From Icerya purchasi (taxonomy: Eukaryota; Arthropoda; Insecta; Hemiptera; Monophlebidae), in NCBI GenBank assembly GCA_039619475.1, contig CM077115.1, forward strand, positions 479,148,400 through 479,212,399: a stretch of DNA of 64,000 nt, read 5' to 3'. The stretch's first letter is position 1. Each line of letters starts with the position of its first letter. The notes under the pieces are model-generated. The model searched no databases. It saw nothing but the letters and a program-made list of their open reading frames with translations, and was not told the origin of the DNA. Below are positions 23,201 through 36,070 of this stretch, one piece after another. The translations under genes were made by a program, and so were the position numbers.

Positions 23201-24069
23201 TACGTTTGTGTACTATAGAGGAAATCCAATTTATTCGTGACTAGAATTGCACGCATAATTTTCAAAAACAGAAAAAAAACAAAAATGGCGTGGCTTTTCG
23301 AAATTGCGAAATACGATAGGCAACGCTGTATCGAAAAAACCTTTGAACTAGTTCAGTTAATGATCAGCGAAAACATATTTAAAAGCTCTTCGCTGTAAAA
23401 TTTCCTTAGATAAAACGATGGAAACATTACAGAGTAATTTGAGCATTTTTTGTTAATTTTTCTTGCTGACGACTATCATTCTCGAAAGGGGTGACCAATA
23501 TTGTCACTTGGCGGTATTCAATAAATTAACTATGTCGAAGGTATCCTCCCGGTAAGAATATGGGTAGTTTCGAAATGAAAAGTAAAGAAAAACAGACGTT
23601 GTCCGCGATTTATTACGGTTTCTTCTTCAAAAATTACCTAGAAAGCCTATTTCGAGGTAGACGAACCCGTTTTTCACTATGAAACATTTCAAAGTCAGCC
23701 GAAGCAGCGATAATGAGGTAGCGTACTGTGTTCAATTCTAGTGCTGCGGCACATTCAAAACATCCCTAACGAGCTTTACCGGGTTTACCGCTTGCATGAC
23801 AAATTGGAATTAATTTAGAATACGGCTAAAGTGTTTCCGCCTTAAAGCCGCAAGTAGAGCTTTTTACAGAGCTCGGCATTCGTAACGGCCAATCGGAAAA
23901 CGGCACTGTTTTCCCAGGCAATAGTGCAATTTTCAAAAAAAAAAAAAAAGCAGCCTCTTTCAGTCCGGAATTTTACGGGACAGAACGATTGTTAAAAAAT
24001 AAAAACGACACGATTACCACAACAGTTTTTAGCTGTTTCATGCTGCTGGAAGCGAAATCACCGATGAAC
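20251..24069. other. No gene seen; homopolymer-rich AT sequence
   Basis: No transposon or host motif was recognised on either strand. The plus-strand open frame 22959-23240 (contains GRRRYLARCQGTISFYEVRH) has no known motif and no supporting splice sites. Confidence 0.45.
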
Positions 24070-24090
24070 TTTTTAACGGGAGAGGTCGAA

Positions 24091-24196
24091 TTGGTTCCCG
24101 GGTAAGGTTTTGCTGGTCAACTTGGTTCCCGGGTAAGGTTTTGCTGGTCAACTTGGTTCCCGGGTAAGGTTTTGCTGGTCAACTTGGTTCCCGTTT
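24091..24196. repeat. 31-bp tandem repeat, 3.4 copies
   Basis: Units begin at 24091, 24122 and 24153 with a partial one at 24184. The three full units are identical, so the array is recently expanded compared with the diverged array at the other end of the element. Confidence 0.95.
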
Positions 24197-24212
24197 TACG
24201 TTGTTGAAGGTT

Positions 24213-24237
24213 GTTTTTTTTTTTTTTTTTATTATTA

Positions 24238-24271
<34 letters not shown>

Positions 24272-24272
24272 G
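24213..24272. repeat. T tract and (TTA)n microsatellite
   Basis: About 20 T followed by ATT/TTA repeats to 24272. Confidence 0.95.
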
Positions 24273-24492
24273 GGACGGATCATAGTCAAATGCTGCTGTG
24301 GGCTTAGTAATTTCTGCCGCCCTTAGAATAATTTATAAATTAAGTAAAAAATATAATCGAGTGACTAAAATAAAAAAAAAGACATAAAAGCTAACAAATT
24401 TTTCAATTAAAAAATTTCATACGTTTTTAAAACATACCTAAATTTTATTATAATTCTATACATACATTATTTTTACACGTACCAACTAAAGT

Positions 24493-24880
24493 TTATATTT
24501 TTTTACGACGCAATATTAAAGATTCAAATTCATTAATTATATCATCAAAGTTTAAATGCTTTACTAACTGTGTTCTTCGATAAATGAAATAGATAAATCA
24601 TTTAACTCTTTCGGTGAGACATTGTTGATCTGAAAAAATTTTTAATTCTTATCATTGCAAGAAAGGCGCGTCCTGCTGAGCAGTTTGTTTAAAATAATGA
24701 AAGATAAATTCTTTAAACGCCGCACGTCTAAATTAGGAAATACATTTTGCACGGGTTTACTTCGTATTAAATTTGCCATTTGAATAATAATATTTTCTTC
24801 GTTAGGATTATTTCCAGTTTTAGGGTTATTTTTGACAGAATTTTTTTTACTATTTTCGTTTAAATTTTTGTTCTTCAAAT
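24493..24880 (-). pseudogene. hAT transposase C-terminal remnant
   Basis: Minus-strand frames give, with small frame breaks, VQNVFPNLDV, then CSAGRAFLAMIRIKNFFRST, NNVSPKELNDLSISFIEEHS and VKHLNFDDIINEFESLILRR before a stop at 24495-24493. This is the hAT dimerisation region: the family pattern is AER.FS..K.IK...RSTM...RL..L followed by a NFD-type tail. It is broken by at least two frameshifts. The N-terminal and catalytic parts are not recognisable nearby. Confidence 0.8.
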
Positions 24881-24999
24881 TACATTTAACTAAATAAAGT
24901 TTATCACATGAATGAAAATGAATACATTCTGAAGTTACTGAATCTTCGAAATCTGTAGGGTAATTATTTATGAGGTTTTTTGCATATTCCTAATAGATT

Positions 25000-26460
25000 T
25001 ACTTCAGATGTTTCTCGATTTGAAATTGTTGAGATTAAAGTTGAATTTTTATTCAAAAATACCACACCAAATTTGATTAATTGATAAATTTTATTCAGCG
25101 CTAATCTTTCTTTACTTTTTTTTTTCCCATCCTACTATCACGTTATTGTTATTGTGTTTTTTATAGTGTTGTTAGAGTTAGTTTTTCCAGTTATATTTTG
25201 AGGTTTTACTTTTTTTCGTTAAATGATCACAAAAATTAAATAAAGTGTACATTTATTCACAATATATTATCTTCGCCGGTAGCATGTTTATTCGTCAGAT
25301 TTAGTATTCGGAATAGTTTCAACAGGTTGTTATGGGCCCAGCACGCTTCCATTGCGCCACACTGTTTTGAGCACCTTTCACATCGTTTGGTACGGCAAGA
25401 AATATTATAAATAATTCTTCGAAAAATCTTCTTAACTTTTGTGTCGTATCAATGAGATACCGCTACTACTACATTTGTGAATTTTCAGCTTTTTCTTCCA
25501 GTCTCGTTTGATCTTTTATCATGCCGACCAGCCATTGTGCACACTTCGATAGTAGTTCCCTTTAATTGCTAATATTATAACCGTCTCGTCTAATAATAAA
25601 GAAACGTTCTGGTTTACACTTCGTTAATTATTAAATATTCATTTCTCGATTCCTCTGCTTACATGTTATTCGTCTCTATAATCATTTGGAAATTTTACCT
25701 AAATCACAATATATTCCCCTTTTTAACTTTTCTGTACATTAATGCAAGTTAATGATTTTATCACATTCCTCTCCTACCCTGCTATGGCCGAAACGCCATA
25801 ATGTGAAATAATATTTTGAAAATTTTAAATATTTTTCAAAAGAAAAAAATGTTTTATTCTCATGCAAATTTGCCGCCCTTTGAATTTTTCCGCTCTGGGT
25901 TGTTTAAGTCCGTGATGTAAATCCAAGACTGATTATTATTATTTAAACTCGGCTGTACCTTGCGGCTTCTCAGCTAGAGTTTCTAATTGTTACTGCTATT
26001 ATTTATTGTGTTTTCTTTTATTATTCATTACATAGTCAACGAAATTAAGCAAATTAAAAAAGTCTTGCGGATATATTTAAAACACACTTGTCTCTCGTTT
26101 CTCTTTGCAATCGATATATCGCACATCTATGTTGCAAACTATCTTCAATTTGTGTATTATCTGTTATAAAAAAATCCGAACTGTAAATGGAAAATAAATA
26201 ATTGCAAACTACATTTAGCATACTTATATAATAGTTTTATAATACTTTACCAATGAATTCACACAGCTCAACACTCCTGTTTACTTATTCACGATTTATA
26301 TTTCATGTCTATATGTTCAAAAAACAAAATCAAATGCAATCAGACATAAATTAAACTTAACGTTATTTCTTATGCGAAATTCACCACTACTATCAAAAAT
26401 ATATTTCTTTTTGGTTAAATATCACGTTTTAATAAAGTTCATAAACTCACTGATTCGTCA
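25000..26460. other. Interior of the 2.5 kb element; no intact frame
   Basis: AT-rich. A segment near 25866-25910 (TTTGCCGCCC) resembles GCCGCCC at 24317-24323 in the same strand sense. No complete gene is present. Confidence 0.4.
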
Positions 26461-26599
26461 ATTGTTCTAGTAACAATGGGAACCAATTCGACTTTTTTAA
26501 ATTGAAAACTGATTTAACCCGGGAACCAATTCTTCGACCAGCTAATGTAATAATTCCAGTTTATTACGGGAACCAATTCGACCACATCCCTTTTTAACT

Positions 26600-29500
26600 A
26601 ACATTTTTCCGTAATGGATTTCACAGCAGCAGCTGGTAAAATTACAATTTCAGCGACAAAATAACAGAAAAAAATTTAAATCTAATAGTCCCCCATGCAA
26701 ACCGGTATTAATGTAAGCGATATCATAGATTGTAGAATTAAGCTCTTTATGCTGTACCGTAAGTCTAATAACGAATGAGAATTCAATTCCTCCTGGGCCA
26801 GCATTTATCACTTTATCCGATTTCCAAATTGGTGACTTACAGCTTTCTTGTTAAACATCCAAATTTTACTCTAAACGACCTATCTATCATGTTTATTTTT
26901 GCTTCTTTGTGAGCAGAAATGAAAACTTTCTCCGAAATCTCGTTCAGGAATTTAATTTATTACCTGGTAGAATTCCGTAAGTTTTTACTACCGGGTCATA
27001 ATTTTGTAACTCTAAATGCCCCCTCCAGTGTCTATTATAGTAAAAAAAAAAAAAAAAATGAGTCTCATACCCTTGATTGGGCGTCGGGGATTGTGAAATT
27101 AAGCTTTTCATCATGTACTAAGCCTAATGGATCTGATGAGAATATTAGGGCCAGTTCTTTCTCTCCTCAGCGTCTATTATAGTGTATTTCCAAAATTTTT
27201 GGCGGGAAAAGATACATTAGAAAAAAAAAAGTCAACAGTGAGGAAAACGGAGAAACAGATATAAACGAATAATCTGACACAGAGGTAAGCAAAAGGAAAA
27301 GAAATATCGGTACATATAAATAAGGTTATTGAAATATAGTGTACGTCGAACTTTATAATTGCCACTAAATTCGGATTTTAATAGGTTTACTACTACTATT
27401 CGTCGCTGTAATTAGAACATATTGACGCAATTACGAAATCGGCCGTATTTAACGCTACATATTAAACTTTGGCGTAATACGAAGTAAAGATTATTATAAT
27501 AGGTACACGGGTAACTCTCGTAATTAACGGTGGGAATTCGCAACAAATTTCAGCGACGGCTCGTGGCAAATTATAGCAAATTATACGTTACTGATTTTAT
27601 ACTATCGCGTCCGGAAGTGATCAATATTCGGAACATTTATATTTTTTTTTGAATATAAAAATTTTTCACCCGAATATTCCGAATAAATGTAGCCTATTCG
27701 TACTTTCGATATGTTAAATAGTTGATAAAATAATAATAAAATTATAAACACTACAGCAAATACTTGTTCTAGCGTTTATAATTTCATTACTACCTTTTAT
27801 AACGGGTTTTCTTAAAATACAAGACGTTTCTTATAACGCGTGAATTGATTACATATCGTTTCGTTCAATTACCATTATTTCCACAAATACTCGGCAGGCT
27901 ACCTGAAAACTCCTATTGACAGAATTTCGCTTCCTCATTTTTTCCGGTGTTTTCATCTTGACGAGATTTAAAAATTTAAAAAAAGTAAAAAAAGAAGCGT
28001 CACGGTCTTCCTCATATTGCCACCGTATTTCCGAGTTTGGCTGCTTCATAAATTGCTTTTATAGGGGTCGGTAATTAGACAACTTCGTATAGAAATCGGA
28101 AGTCCGCGGACACGACCGCTTCTCGTATTGGTGCCCGTATAACTGGAAAACTGCGCGGAAATGGGCTTATAATTGAGTTAATCATCGCGCAAATGAATGA
28201 GGCCTTGTTAAAATGTTAATCTGTTTGCAGCTGAATGGCAACACGAGCGCCTAAATATAAATAAAGTCGCATCGGTTCTCTGTTTGCAGATAACTTCTCG
28301 CTGTAGCCGTTTCATGTTTGCATTTACCTAAACCGAATTCTGATAGCGAAATTTTGGAACAACTTTGATATGAAAAAAGCCTAAAGTTTCTGTTCTTTCG
28401 ATCCAATAACTGCTCTTCAGAAAACTAGAAGTGAACCGTAAAAGAACAGGTCTTTTTTTAACGACACGCGTTAAAAAAGAAAGGTGCGAAGCAACAATTT
28501 TTAGTGAAAAATTCACATATCGATTATTAAAAAGAATATAAAAACCGGTTTAAATAATAATCAGCAGTGAATAAAATATTTTTTGGTTATTAAATCTAAT
28601 AAAAAAAGTTCATACTAATCAAAACAATAAAACAAACGAAAAATGTCTTTCTCCGTCACAACCTTTTTTTTCATAATTTCCATTATTTTAAATTATATAA
28701 ATATATATGTATTTGAAGTACTTGCAAAAATTTAACCTTGAATATTTAAAAAAAAAACAAAAAAAAAAAACAAAAATTTTCGAAATAATTTTCAAATTAC
28801 ATAAGTATCGAAAAATAACGGCGTAAAAAGTGATAACTGAACAAATATACGGTATTTGAGGAAAACTTTTAGCGAAACAAACAGCTAATTCCTTGAATTT
28901 CGAATGGAGATTACGAAATTTCAGTCTGGTGCGAACCAGCAACGGTTGCATATTTTAAAGTATTGAAACAGCCGGTCAAAAGTTAATTTTTGAACAGTCT
29001 AATTTTCTAATAATCTAGCGAGTTATCTCCCTTGGTTTATAATTTAGTTGAAAATATTTTCAGATCTTTAGTGACAGAAAATTTTACAATTTAGTCATTC
29101 GAAGTCGGACTCTTTTCATTAATTGCTAGTGCGCAGGATTTCAGCGAAATACAGAGGTTGAATTTCGAAGAAGAGATTATTGAGGTATTATCGTTAAAGA
29201 AATCAGAATCGGCGAGTGGGGCGATATTTCAGGGAACTGTCACGGATTTGTTTCGGGGAAAGTTATTTCCTTCGAGAAAAAAACAAACCTTCTAAAGTTG
29301 TTTATTAATTAATAGCGTCTTAAAATTGAACCAAAAAATTAATTAAAAAACAAAAAAAAAAAAGACTAAAAAAAGTTTTTTTTTTTTTTTTTTTTTTTTC
29401 GAAAATTAAATAAATATGAGATCCGGAAGATACGGGGTTTAGAGTCGGTTTTTCGGTCCCGTCAAGTTTTATCAAAAAGACGTACGCAGAAGAAAGTTCA

Positions 29501-29900
29501 ATTTTTCCTTTTTCGCTCTATTGCAAAAGTTTCGTCGCGAAAAAAATAAAGTAGCGAGAAAATTTTAAAAGTTCCAGTCCGCAACGGTCTCTGATATACA
29601 AGTAAATTTTGCAAAATTCACAATAAATAACGCACCGGGGTAAAAAACTTTTCAGCTAAAATATTAGAAAAAAAAAAAAAATTCATAAAACGCTCGTAGA
29701 TTTTTTACCGATTGAAAGTTACAACACACTGCCTCGATCGAAATATGCAGAATCTAACATTGCGCGACTAACAAAGTCGCTATATTTTTTATTTTCCTCA
29801 TAATGTTGGTGCGCGGGGGGGGGGGGATCTCTGTAAAGATCAATCATTAAAATGCCGTCGGTGAATTTAATGATTAACGATGACCGAGATAAAATTATTT
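26600..29900. other. No gene seen; two dispersed-repeat copies near 26.7 and 27.1 kb
   Basis: The dispersed repeat of 3655-3725 recurs at 26725-26790 and 27085-27150. The second copy is framed by similar CAGTGTCTATTATAG and CAGCGTCTATTATAG stretches. Long A and T tracts lie near 28750 and 29375. Confidence 0.45.
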
Positions 29901-29907
29901 AAAAAAA

Positions 29908-30220
29908 CACTATACACTAATTTCAAAACGTGTTCTAAAAATTGAATTAAAATGCACTATGGGAAATAAAAATCGGTAAAAGATGTGAGACGCATTTTAC
30001 AGTGAAATCTATAAGAGAGGATATTATATTCTTAAACAGAATGTTTATATTTATTAGAATCTTAGAAGACTAGCTTCAAAACGTGTTCTAAAAACTTAAT
30101 TAAAATGAAATAGAAATCGGTAAAAGATGTGAGATGCATTTTACGGTGAAATCTATAAGAGGGGTTATTATATTCTTAAACAGAATGTTCATATTTATTA
30201 GAATCTTAGAACACTAAATT
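29908..30220. repeat. Tandem duplication, unit about 150 bp, two copies
   Basis: TTCAAAACGTGTTCTAAAAA at 29922 recurs at 30075, and TCGGTAAAAGATGTGAGA and TTAAACAGAATGTT recur in the same order. The two units differ by small changes and a short deletion. A third start (ACTAAATTCAAA) is seen at 30212. Confidence 0.9.
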
Positions 30221-32281
30221 CAAATTTCAACCATTAAAAGACCGCATAAAATATTTTTGGTGTTCGTAATACGCAGCTTATTAAATTAAGCGGCTACTGG
30301 ATGGTTGCGCTTATCAAGTGGCTCCTAATTACGTAGTAATTAAATTTCATGACGAACGCAGACGGTTTAAGCGCAATCATATATTCTTAAGTATAAAAGT
30401 ATTTTTAACCAAAAATAATTACTTTTTTTACTTTTTATTAGGTTATTTTATTTTTTTAATGTTCAGCGCAAATTTTCAAGTCGCTTTTTTTTGTTTTTAA
30501 ACCGTTTTATTGAATAATTTTCAGTGCAAATGTTTCTGACTGACAAGACGGACGCCGAAAAATACTTTTTACCTTCAATGTTCCGTACAACTAATTGTAA
30601 GTATTAGCTAAAGAGTATCAAACGTAATATTTCCGCGTCCGTAATGAGCTTGTAAATCGTACTTTGGGAATTTGATACCTTTATTCAGAGAAAATACCTT
30701 CGGTATTATTTTTCCATTCACGTTCTTCGCCAATTTTTGCTTGAAAGTTTTCGGCAGTTCATTATTTCACTATATTCTATAATGAAAATTTGTTGGCTAA
30801 TTCTAAAGGAAGCCGTTCTTTTAACGTTATTAAACGCTCAGTCATCACCGATACTCATCGTTACTCACACATACGGAGGACCCCACCATTAACCCCGGTA
30901 TTCATAATTAACAAAGAGAGAATCTCATTAAAGTCAGTTGGTCGAAAATGACATGCGGTAATATTAAGACACATACTATTTCCGTCGGTGACGAGCTTAT
31001 AAATGATGCTATTTTCGAATTTCCTTTTCTTTATTCGACAACATTTTAAGTCACTCACGTTCATCACTTCTTTAATTTTCGAAATTTTTGCCCACTAAAT
31101 TTAATAATTTTCGGGATTCGTATTTTTTCGACATCCGCTAATAGCGAACAAAGCTCGTTTACAAAAAAAATCAATTTTTATTACAAAACGACCTGTGGAC
31201 TTTTTTCAATATAATAGCTAATCTTCGCCTCATTAGACTAAATATGCGCTTTCTTGACTCGAAAACGTGAAGGAGACGGATAAAATGGGAAAATCGATTT
31301 CAGCAATTATAACGCTTATTGTAGCTTCCTGAAGCATTACTATTATTCGGAATTAATTTTTAATTCGCCAGCATATACGCGGGGGGGGGGGGTATTTGTT
31401 AAAGCATCGAGTTAAACGTTTCTCTTCGAATACTCTTAATTAATGGACTATTATTATTTAAAATGAGATGCAAATTGATCATCGAACTTTTAAATTTATC
31501 AGTGTAACATCGTAATTTATAATAGTTGTTTACTTTTTACGTATTTTAAGAGCGCCACGTCGACGTTGATGTTGAAAGTTAATTTATGTTTATCGAACGG
31601 AAGAGGATTTTTCAATACCTCCACATTTAAAATAGCGGAGACACGCTCGTTAGAACATAAATATGGAAAGTTCTCTCTGTACGTTGGCTAATACATATGA
31701 TTCATTACACGGGCATGGAATGCATTTATTACTATCCATTTACAGAGTTGTTAACTCTAATTCACATTTGGCATTTCCACACCGCTACCAGAATTTAACT
31801 TTATTATTAAAAACCGTGATTGTATGATTTTTTTTATCGATATGCGCTTTTGTTTTTGCGTTTATTTGTTTATATATTTAACGCTGACACAGAAACAGAT
31901 AGTGTTTCTAATGTTAACTTTAAAACGATTATTTTGCTCTACTATAGTTCAAACAGATTAAATATGAGTTGCGACATGAAAGGTTCTGTTAAAGTTTCAT
32001 ACATCTTTTAAACCATTCTTTTTTTTTTTTTCTTTCTTTTTTACAGAAAAGAAATGTCATCGATTGAGCAAATATTGTAATCAGCCGGAAAATAATAATA
32101 AACTGCATTAGTCAAAGCAGCATAAAGCCAAGAAATTAATGCGCCCCTATCGAACGAGTCGTAGTTTAGTGTGCTAGTTTTCCATCTGCAAACTTTATAG
32201 AAACGCGCGGCGTACGGTAAATGTTTCAAACTATACACAAAAGAAGCATTTCTCACATTAACGACAATCAAAACCCCGTGT
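30221..32281. other. No gene confirmed; short local direct repeat
   Basis: TATTTCCGCGTCCGTAATGA near 30628 and TATTTCCGTCGGTGACGA near 30978 begin similar 65-base stretches. A G tract lies at 31381-31391. The minus-strand frame at 32041-32271 is discussed among the rejected items. Confidence 0.4.
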
Positions 32282-32289
32282 GTTTGTAC

Positions 32290-33544
32290 TAGTGATGTGG
32301 GTAAAGTTCCAAATATTTCGGAACGGCACGTTACAAGTTTCTAATGGTCAGGAACGTAATAGGAACTTCGTTAGAAATTTTTTTAAAAATAGCAACTTAT
32401 ATAAACAAAGTGGAATTAAATTTAAATATAGTTTAAAAGCTACAACAATTTGGAAGCAATGAAGAAGATAGTTATTATTTTAATATCTCGAAAGTTTAAT
32501 TAATCATTCAAAATAAGTGCGCTGCCTAAATTTAAGTATTAAATTTTTATAAATTGCATAATAAAAAAATTTTCACGCAATTCTAATAAACGCCATTGCA
32601 CTTGATAGGAATTATCGAAATTTGTTTTAGAAAATTTTTTATCACTTACGGTGTTGATGAATGAAATTTTTTTAATCTAAGCTTAATTGTACTAAACTAA
32701 AAAAGTAAAATAAAGCTCTAAATTAATCTACCGAAATAAGTCAAAAATGGAATAGTTCAGAGGAGAAACTGTAAAGCAGCGAAACGTGACAGACATATAA
32801 AATGAAGTATTCGATTTTCGAATTTATAACTACGTCGTCAAAAACAGTATAAAAAAAAATCAGTATACCATTCTGATAAAGGTCGCTGTCAAAAATGTTC
32901 ATGATAGTGTAAAATTTCACTGTTGTTACTCATTGTGGCAGCAGTTATCGTCATAGTATTGCTAAATCATCATCATCATACCGCACGCTACATAAAAGGT
33001 AAGTTGCTTATACACAGATTTAACACTGGAATATAAATAACGTCGTTTCCAGCTGATAGTAACCATGCAACAACAGTTTAAACAGCGTAGGTAGAAATAC
33101 ATACTCTATTCAGTTATTGTAACTGAATTTGTAAGTGAAGAGAACTTTGTTCTCAACCAGTTACAGCAGAAAGCGTTGCTTTAGTCATTACCTGATTGTC
33201 ATACATATTGCCGTGTAATGAGCTAGTGAGTTGTGTCCAATAACAGAGCAAACAGTGTAATGCATACGAATTTAATGAGTAATAAGGATACAAGGCGTCG
33301 TATGCACTTTAATTTCCCTTGATTGCTGTCTGTTATTATTTGGTGGTTTTTCTTTCGTTCATTTGGTTCCAAGACTAGAGTTACATAGTCACAGCCAGTT
33401 CTTTTGGTTATATTAGTTACTTGTTATTTATGTGATAGGAGTAACCGAGTAACATAAATACGAGTACGTTACCGATTGCAATGGAACTAATAAAGAGCTG
33501 GAACTAGTTTCTAGTTACGTTCCTCGTTGCCTTACACATCACTA
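32290..33544. mobile_element. Non-autonomous hAT-type element, 1.26 kb
   Basis: The ends are TAGTGATGTG and CACATCACTA, a perfect 10-bp inverted pair typical of hAT termini. Further inward, GTAAAGTTCC and GGCAACGAGGAACG continue loosely. The flanks are GTTTGTAC (32282-32289) and GTTTATAC (33545-33552), an 8-bp target duplication with one difference. No transposase frame is present inside. Confidence 0.8.
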
Positions 33545-33699
33545 GTTTATACCGCTATCTATACGGCTTTGTCTACAATCATCGATGAATCTACTAACTG
33601 CGATATTTAAGTCTTTGCGTTCTAACTAGGTGATACTGTGAGATGGCATTTTTACGAAGCACGAGTGGAAAAAAAGTATTAACACGCTGTCGTGGTATG

Positions 33700-34110
33700 T
33701 TCGCGTAAAAACGACTTTTTGAAGTAGGTTCAGCAGTGAAGTGCAAACAGCGTTGGTACGATTTTTACGAGGTCAAGAAATGGAAACGAATGAACTTTAT
33801 CGGCAGCTAAAGACAATACGCAATCTCGATACAGCCGTAAAAACGAGTGACTAGGAATTTTTCGACAAACACCTATCTTTCTGTTTAACAGTTCGGCTCA
33901 AATACGCTGAAGCCTCTCGAAAAGTTCAAGCGGAGTGTTCCTGCACATTCTCAATTCGCTCTGCAAAAGCTGTTGTTTCCGATTTCTACCTATTTCCCGG
34001 TCTCAAAGGGGAAATTCAATAATGACCCGAACGAAGAGAATCAAAGTCGCGAACACCTACAAAAATTGATTTTGAAGTACAATATAACTGTTCCCAATCG
34101 CAGACGAGAT
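33700..34110 (+). pseudogene. Possible mariner transposase fragments
   Basis: One frame reads VQTALVRFLRGQEMETNELY, similar in pattern to the helix-turn-helix start of mariner transposases. Further on SDFYLFPGLKGE resembles the SDFFLFPKLKG catalytic-region motif of mariner. The parts between are missing or shifted. The match is short, so this is tentative. Confidence 0.35.
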
Positions 34111-34142
34111 TATGTTTAAACGTAATTCTGATAAAGTAAATG

Positions 34143-34170
34143 CTTTTTTTTTTTTTTTTTTTTTTTTTTC
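34143..34170. repeat. T homopolymer tract
   Basis: About 27 consecutive T. Confidence 0.95.
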
Positions 34171-34969
34171 GGAATTTTAAAATTATTTTTTGATTTTTAG
34201 AATCATAGAAAAACTTACTTTGGGAGGCGATAATTCGTATCAGTGACGTAGATTTTTACACATGTTGCGCTTTTACATATAAAAGCAAAAAACACACAAC
34301 TATATTTGATTTATTTATTATTTCTGTTGTAACCTTCAATATTCGTTTACGATTCAACCTCATATTCCCTTCCTTGTGTTTTCGTTCTTAAGCATTTTAT
34401 CAAAATTTTCCTCTTTATCCAAGTGATGAAGTCTCCTGCAATTCCAATCGTGGTTTTTTTTTTGAGTACCTATTCTTACGTAACGAACGATCTGTTCTAT
34501 TGTCACTCGGGCTTCAATCTCCTTATTGTGCTTCGCACATCTTAGCTTCTCTTACTCCCTATATCATTTCAGCTGTTAGCACTATCAATCTCTGTCTAAC
34601 TGATTCTTTGCACTATATTGTTTTTAGGTTGTAGTCCTTTGTCGACGTGCCCAAAAAAAAAAAAAAAAAAAAATATCAATCGTGTATAATTGAAAGAGAT
34701 AGAGTTACAAGTTATGTACATACATCTTTAGTAATACATTGAATAAAGAGAACACAAACATTTTACTTTATTTTGAAAATGTAATAAATCTTCTTATTTC
34801 ACGCTTTTTTTTTAGAACCGAAAAAGGGATGTGTTCAAACAAAATTGCAGCATTTTGGTGAATGCACTTCCGCATCTAAAACTTTAAAGTGTGTAAAATA
34901 TGGTTCTACGGATGTATATGATGAAATGGAAAATATATTGTTTCTAATATGTATAATGGAAGAGGAAAA

Positions 34970-36027
34970 ATGAGTGGTATATTAATTTTGGTAGCATAAT
35001 AATATATCCGCGACTAATTTCGAATTCAGAATTTCAGAGCTTTAGAGCGTGAAAGGCAATGGGAGTGGCTTTTAATTCAAGTAGACACTGACGGTGTGTT
35101 TTCATAGAATATTTCAATTGTGACGGTATAGAAAAATTATGTAGGGTTGGTAAAAATTGATGTGTGACGGGATTAATTAATTTTTGGTACCGAAATCGTC
35201 TGCTTAGACTGATTTTGAAATATGCCACAAAGTTTTTGAGAAACGTACGATGGCAAGAAGAAAGAAACAAAAAGGGTGCGATATTAATTCTCGGTAGCGA
35301 AATAAGTTAATTTTGAAAATGGATAACTCGTTACCTAACATGCATGCTGTGTGCAAGAACAGAGAGTGCACATTTGCATGATTCTACGAGAGTGATGGAA
35401 TTTGAAAGGTATATTAAGTGTGATAGAAAGAAGAGAGCAATTAGCCTTTTGCTAGCAAGATAGCATATGGAATCGATTGTAATTACTTATCGTTAGAATT
35501 TTGGAGACATGAGGTGGGAAGGGGAAAGACGTGGTGGAATATTAATTTCGCTAAGCGGATAGTAGTATATCTAGATTAATTTTGAAAATTCATGATAGGT
35601 TATAGCGAACGGTGTGCGCTTTCGTAGATGTTGCGATTCCGATAACTTTGACATGCACGGAAAAATGAAAATTAAAAACAATAATATATCGCTTGCTCGA
35701 TAATGAAAAAAAAAAAAAAAAGTTAATCAATTGTATTTCACGATACCGTTATAAAGATTAGAATTGTCAGTGGACAACAGACAACAATGCGCTTTTCGCA
35801 GGTTAGAACATTAAGCAAACTCGAGAAAAATATTTGGAATAAAGAAAATATTAAAGATATGGTAAAAGGATGAGCTGGAAGTATGGAAGGGTTAGTGTTC
35901 GGTATAGCGGTGGTATACTTGAGTTTATTTTTAGTACTTACTTCGGAAGTTTAGGAAATGAATCTCCGGACAGGCACAGTGTAAGGAGCAAGGTTGGCTA
36001 AGGTTAGTATCAGTGGCAGGAAAGATA

Positions 36028-36070
<43 letters not shown>

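Larger units (their letters stand above)
24078..26590. mobile_element. 2.5 kb element with arrayed terminal inverted repeats and apparent 8-bp target duplication
   Basis: The left end reads GGGAGAGGTCGAATTGG and the right end, on the other strand, GGGATGTGGTCGAATTGG. TTTTTAAC stands directly outside both ends (24070-24077 and 26591-26598), as a target duplication would. The left end holds three and a half exact 31-bp units (TTGGTTCCCGGGTAAGG then TTTTGCTGGTCAAC) from 24091. The right end holds three diverged units in inverse orientation, each with GGGAACCAATTC, at 26478, 26518 and 26568. The interior carries a T tract, a TTA microsatellite and a hAT remnant. The superfamily is uncertain: 8-bp duplications fit hAT and P types, while arrayed ends resemble fold-back elements. 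Confidence 0.7.

Noticed and set aside
24091..24196. CRISPR array
   Set aside because: Three identical 31-bp units are directly adjacent with no spacers, in an animal genome.
27849..28049. Minus-strand frame with a donor-like CAG|GTAGCC
   Set aside because: Phase does not match exon C, there is no homology, and the upstream acceptor is poor.
32041..32271. Minus-strand frame with coding-like sequence (SFDRGALISWLYAALTNAVY) as a possible last exon of the His-rich gene
   Set aside because: The only acceptor giving the needed phase is weak, no family match is recognised, and frames of this length occur by chance here.
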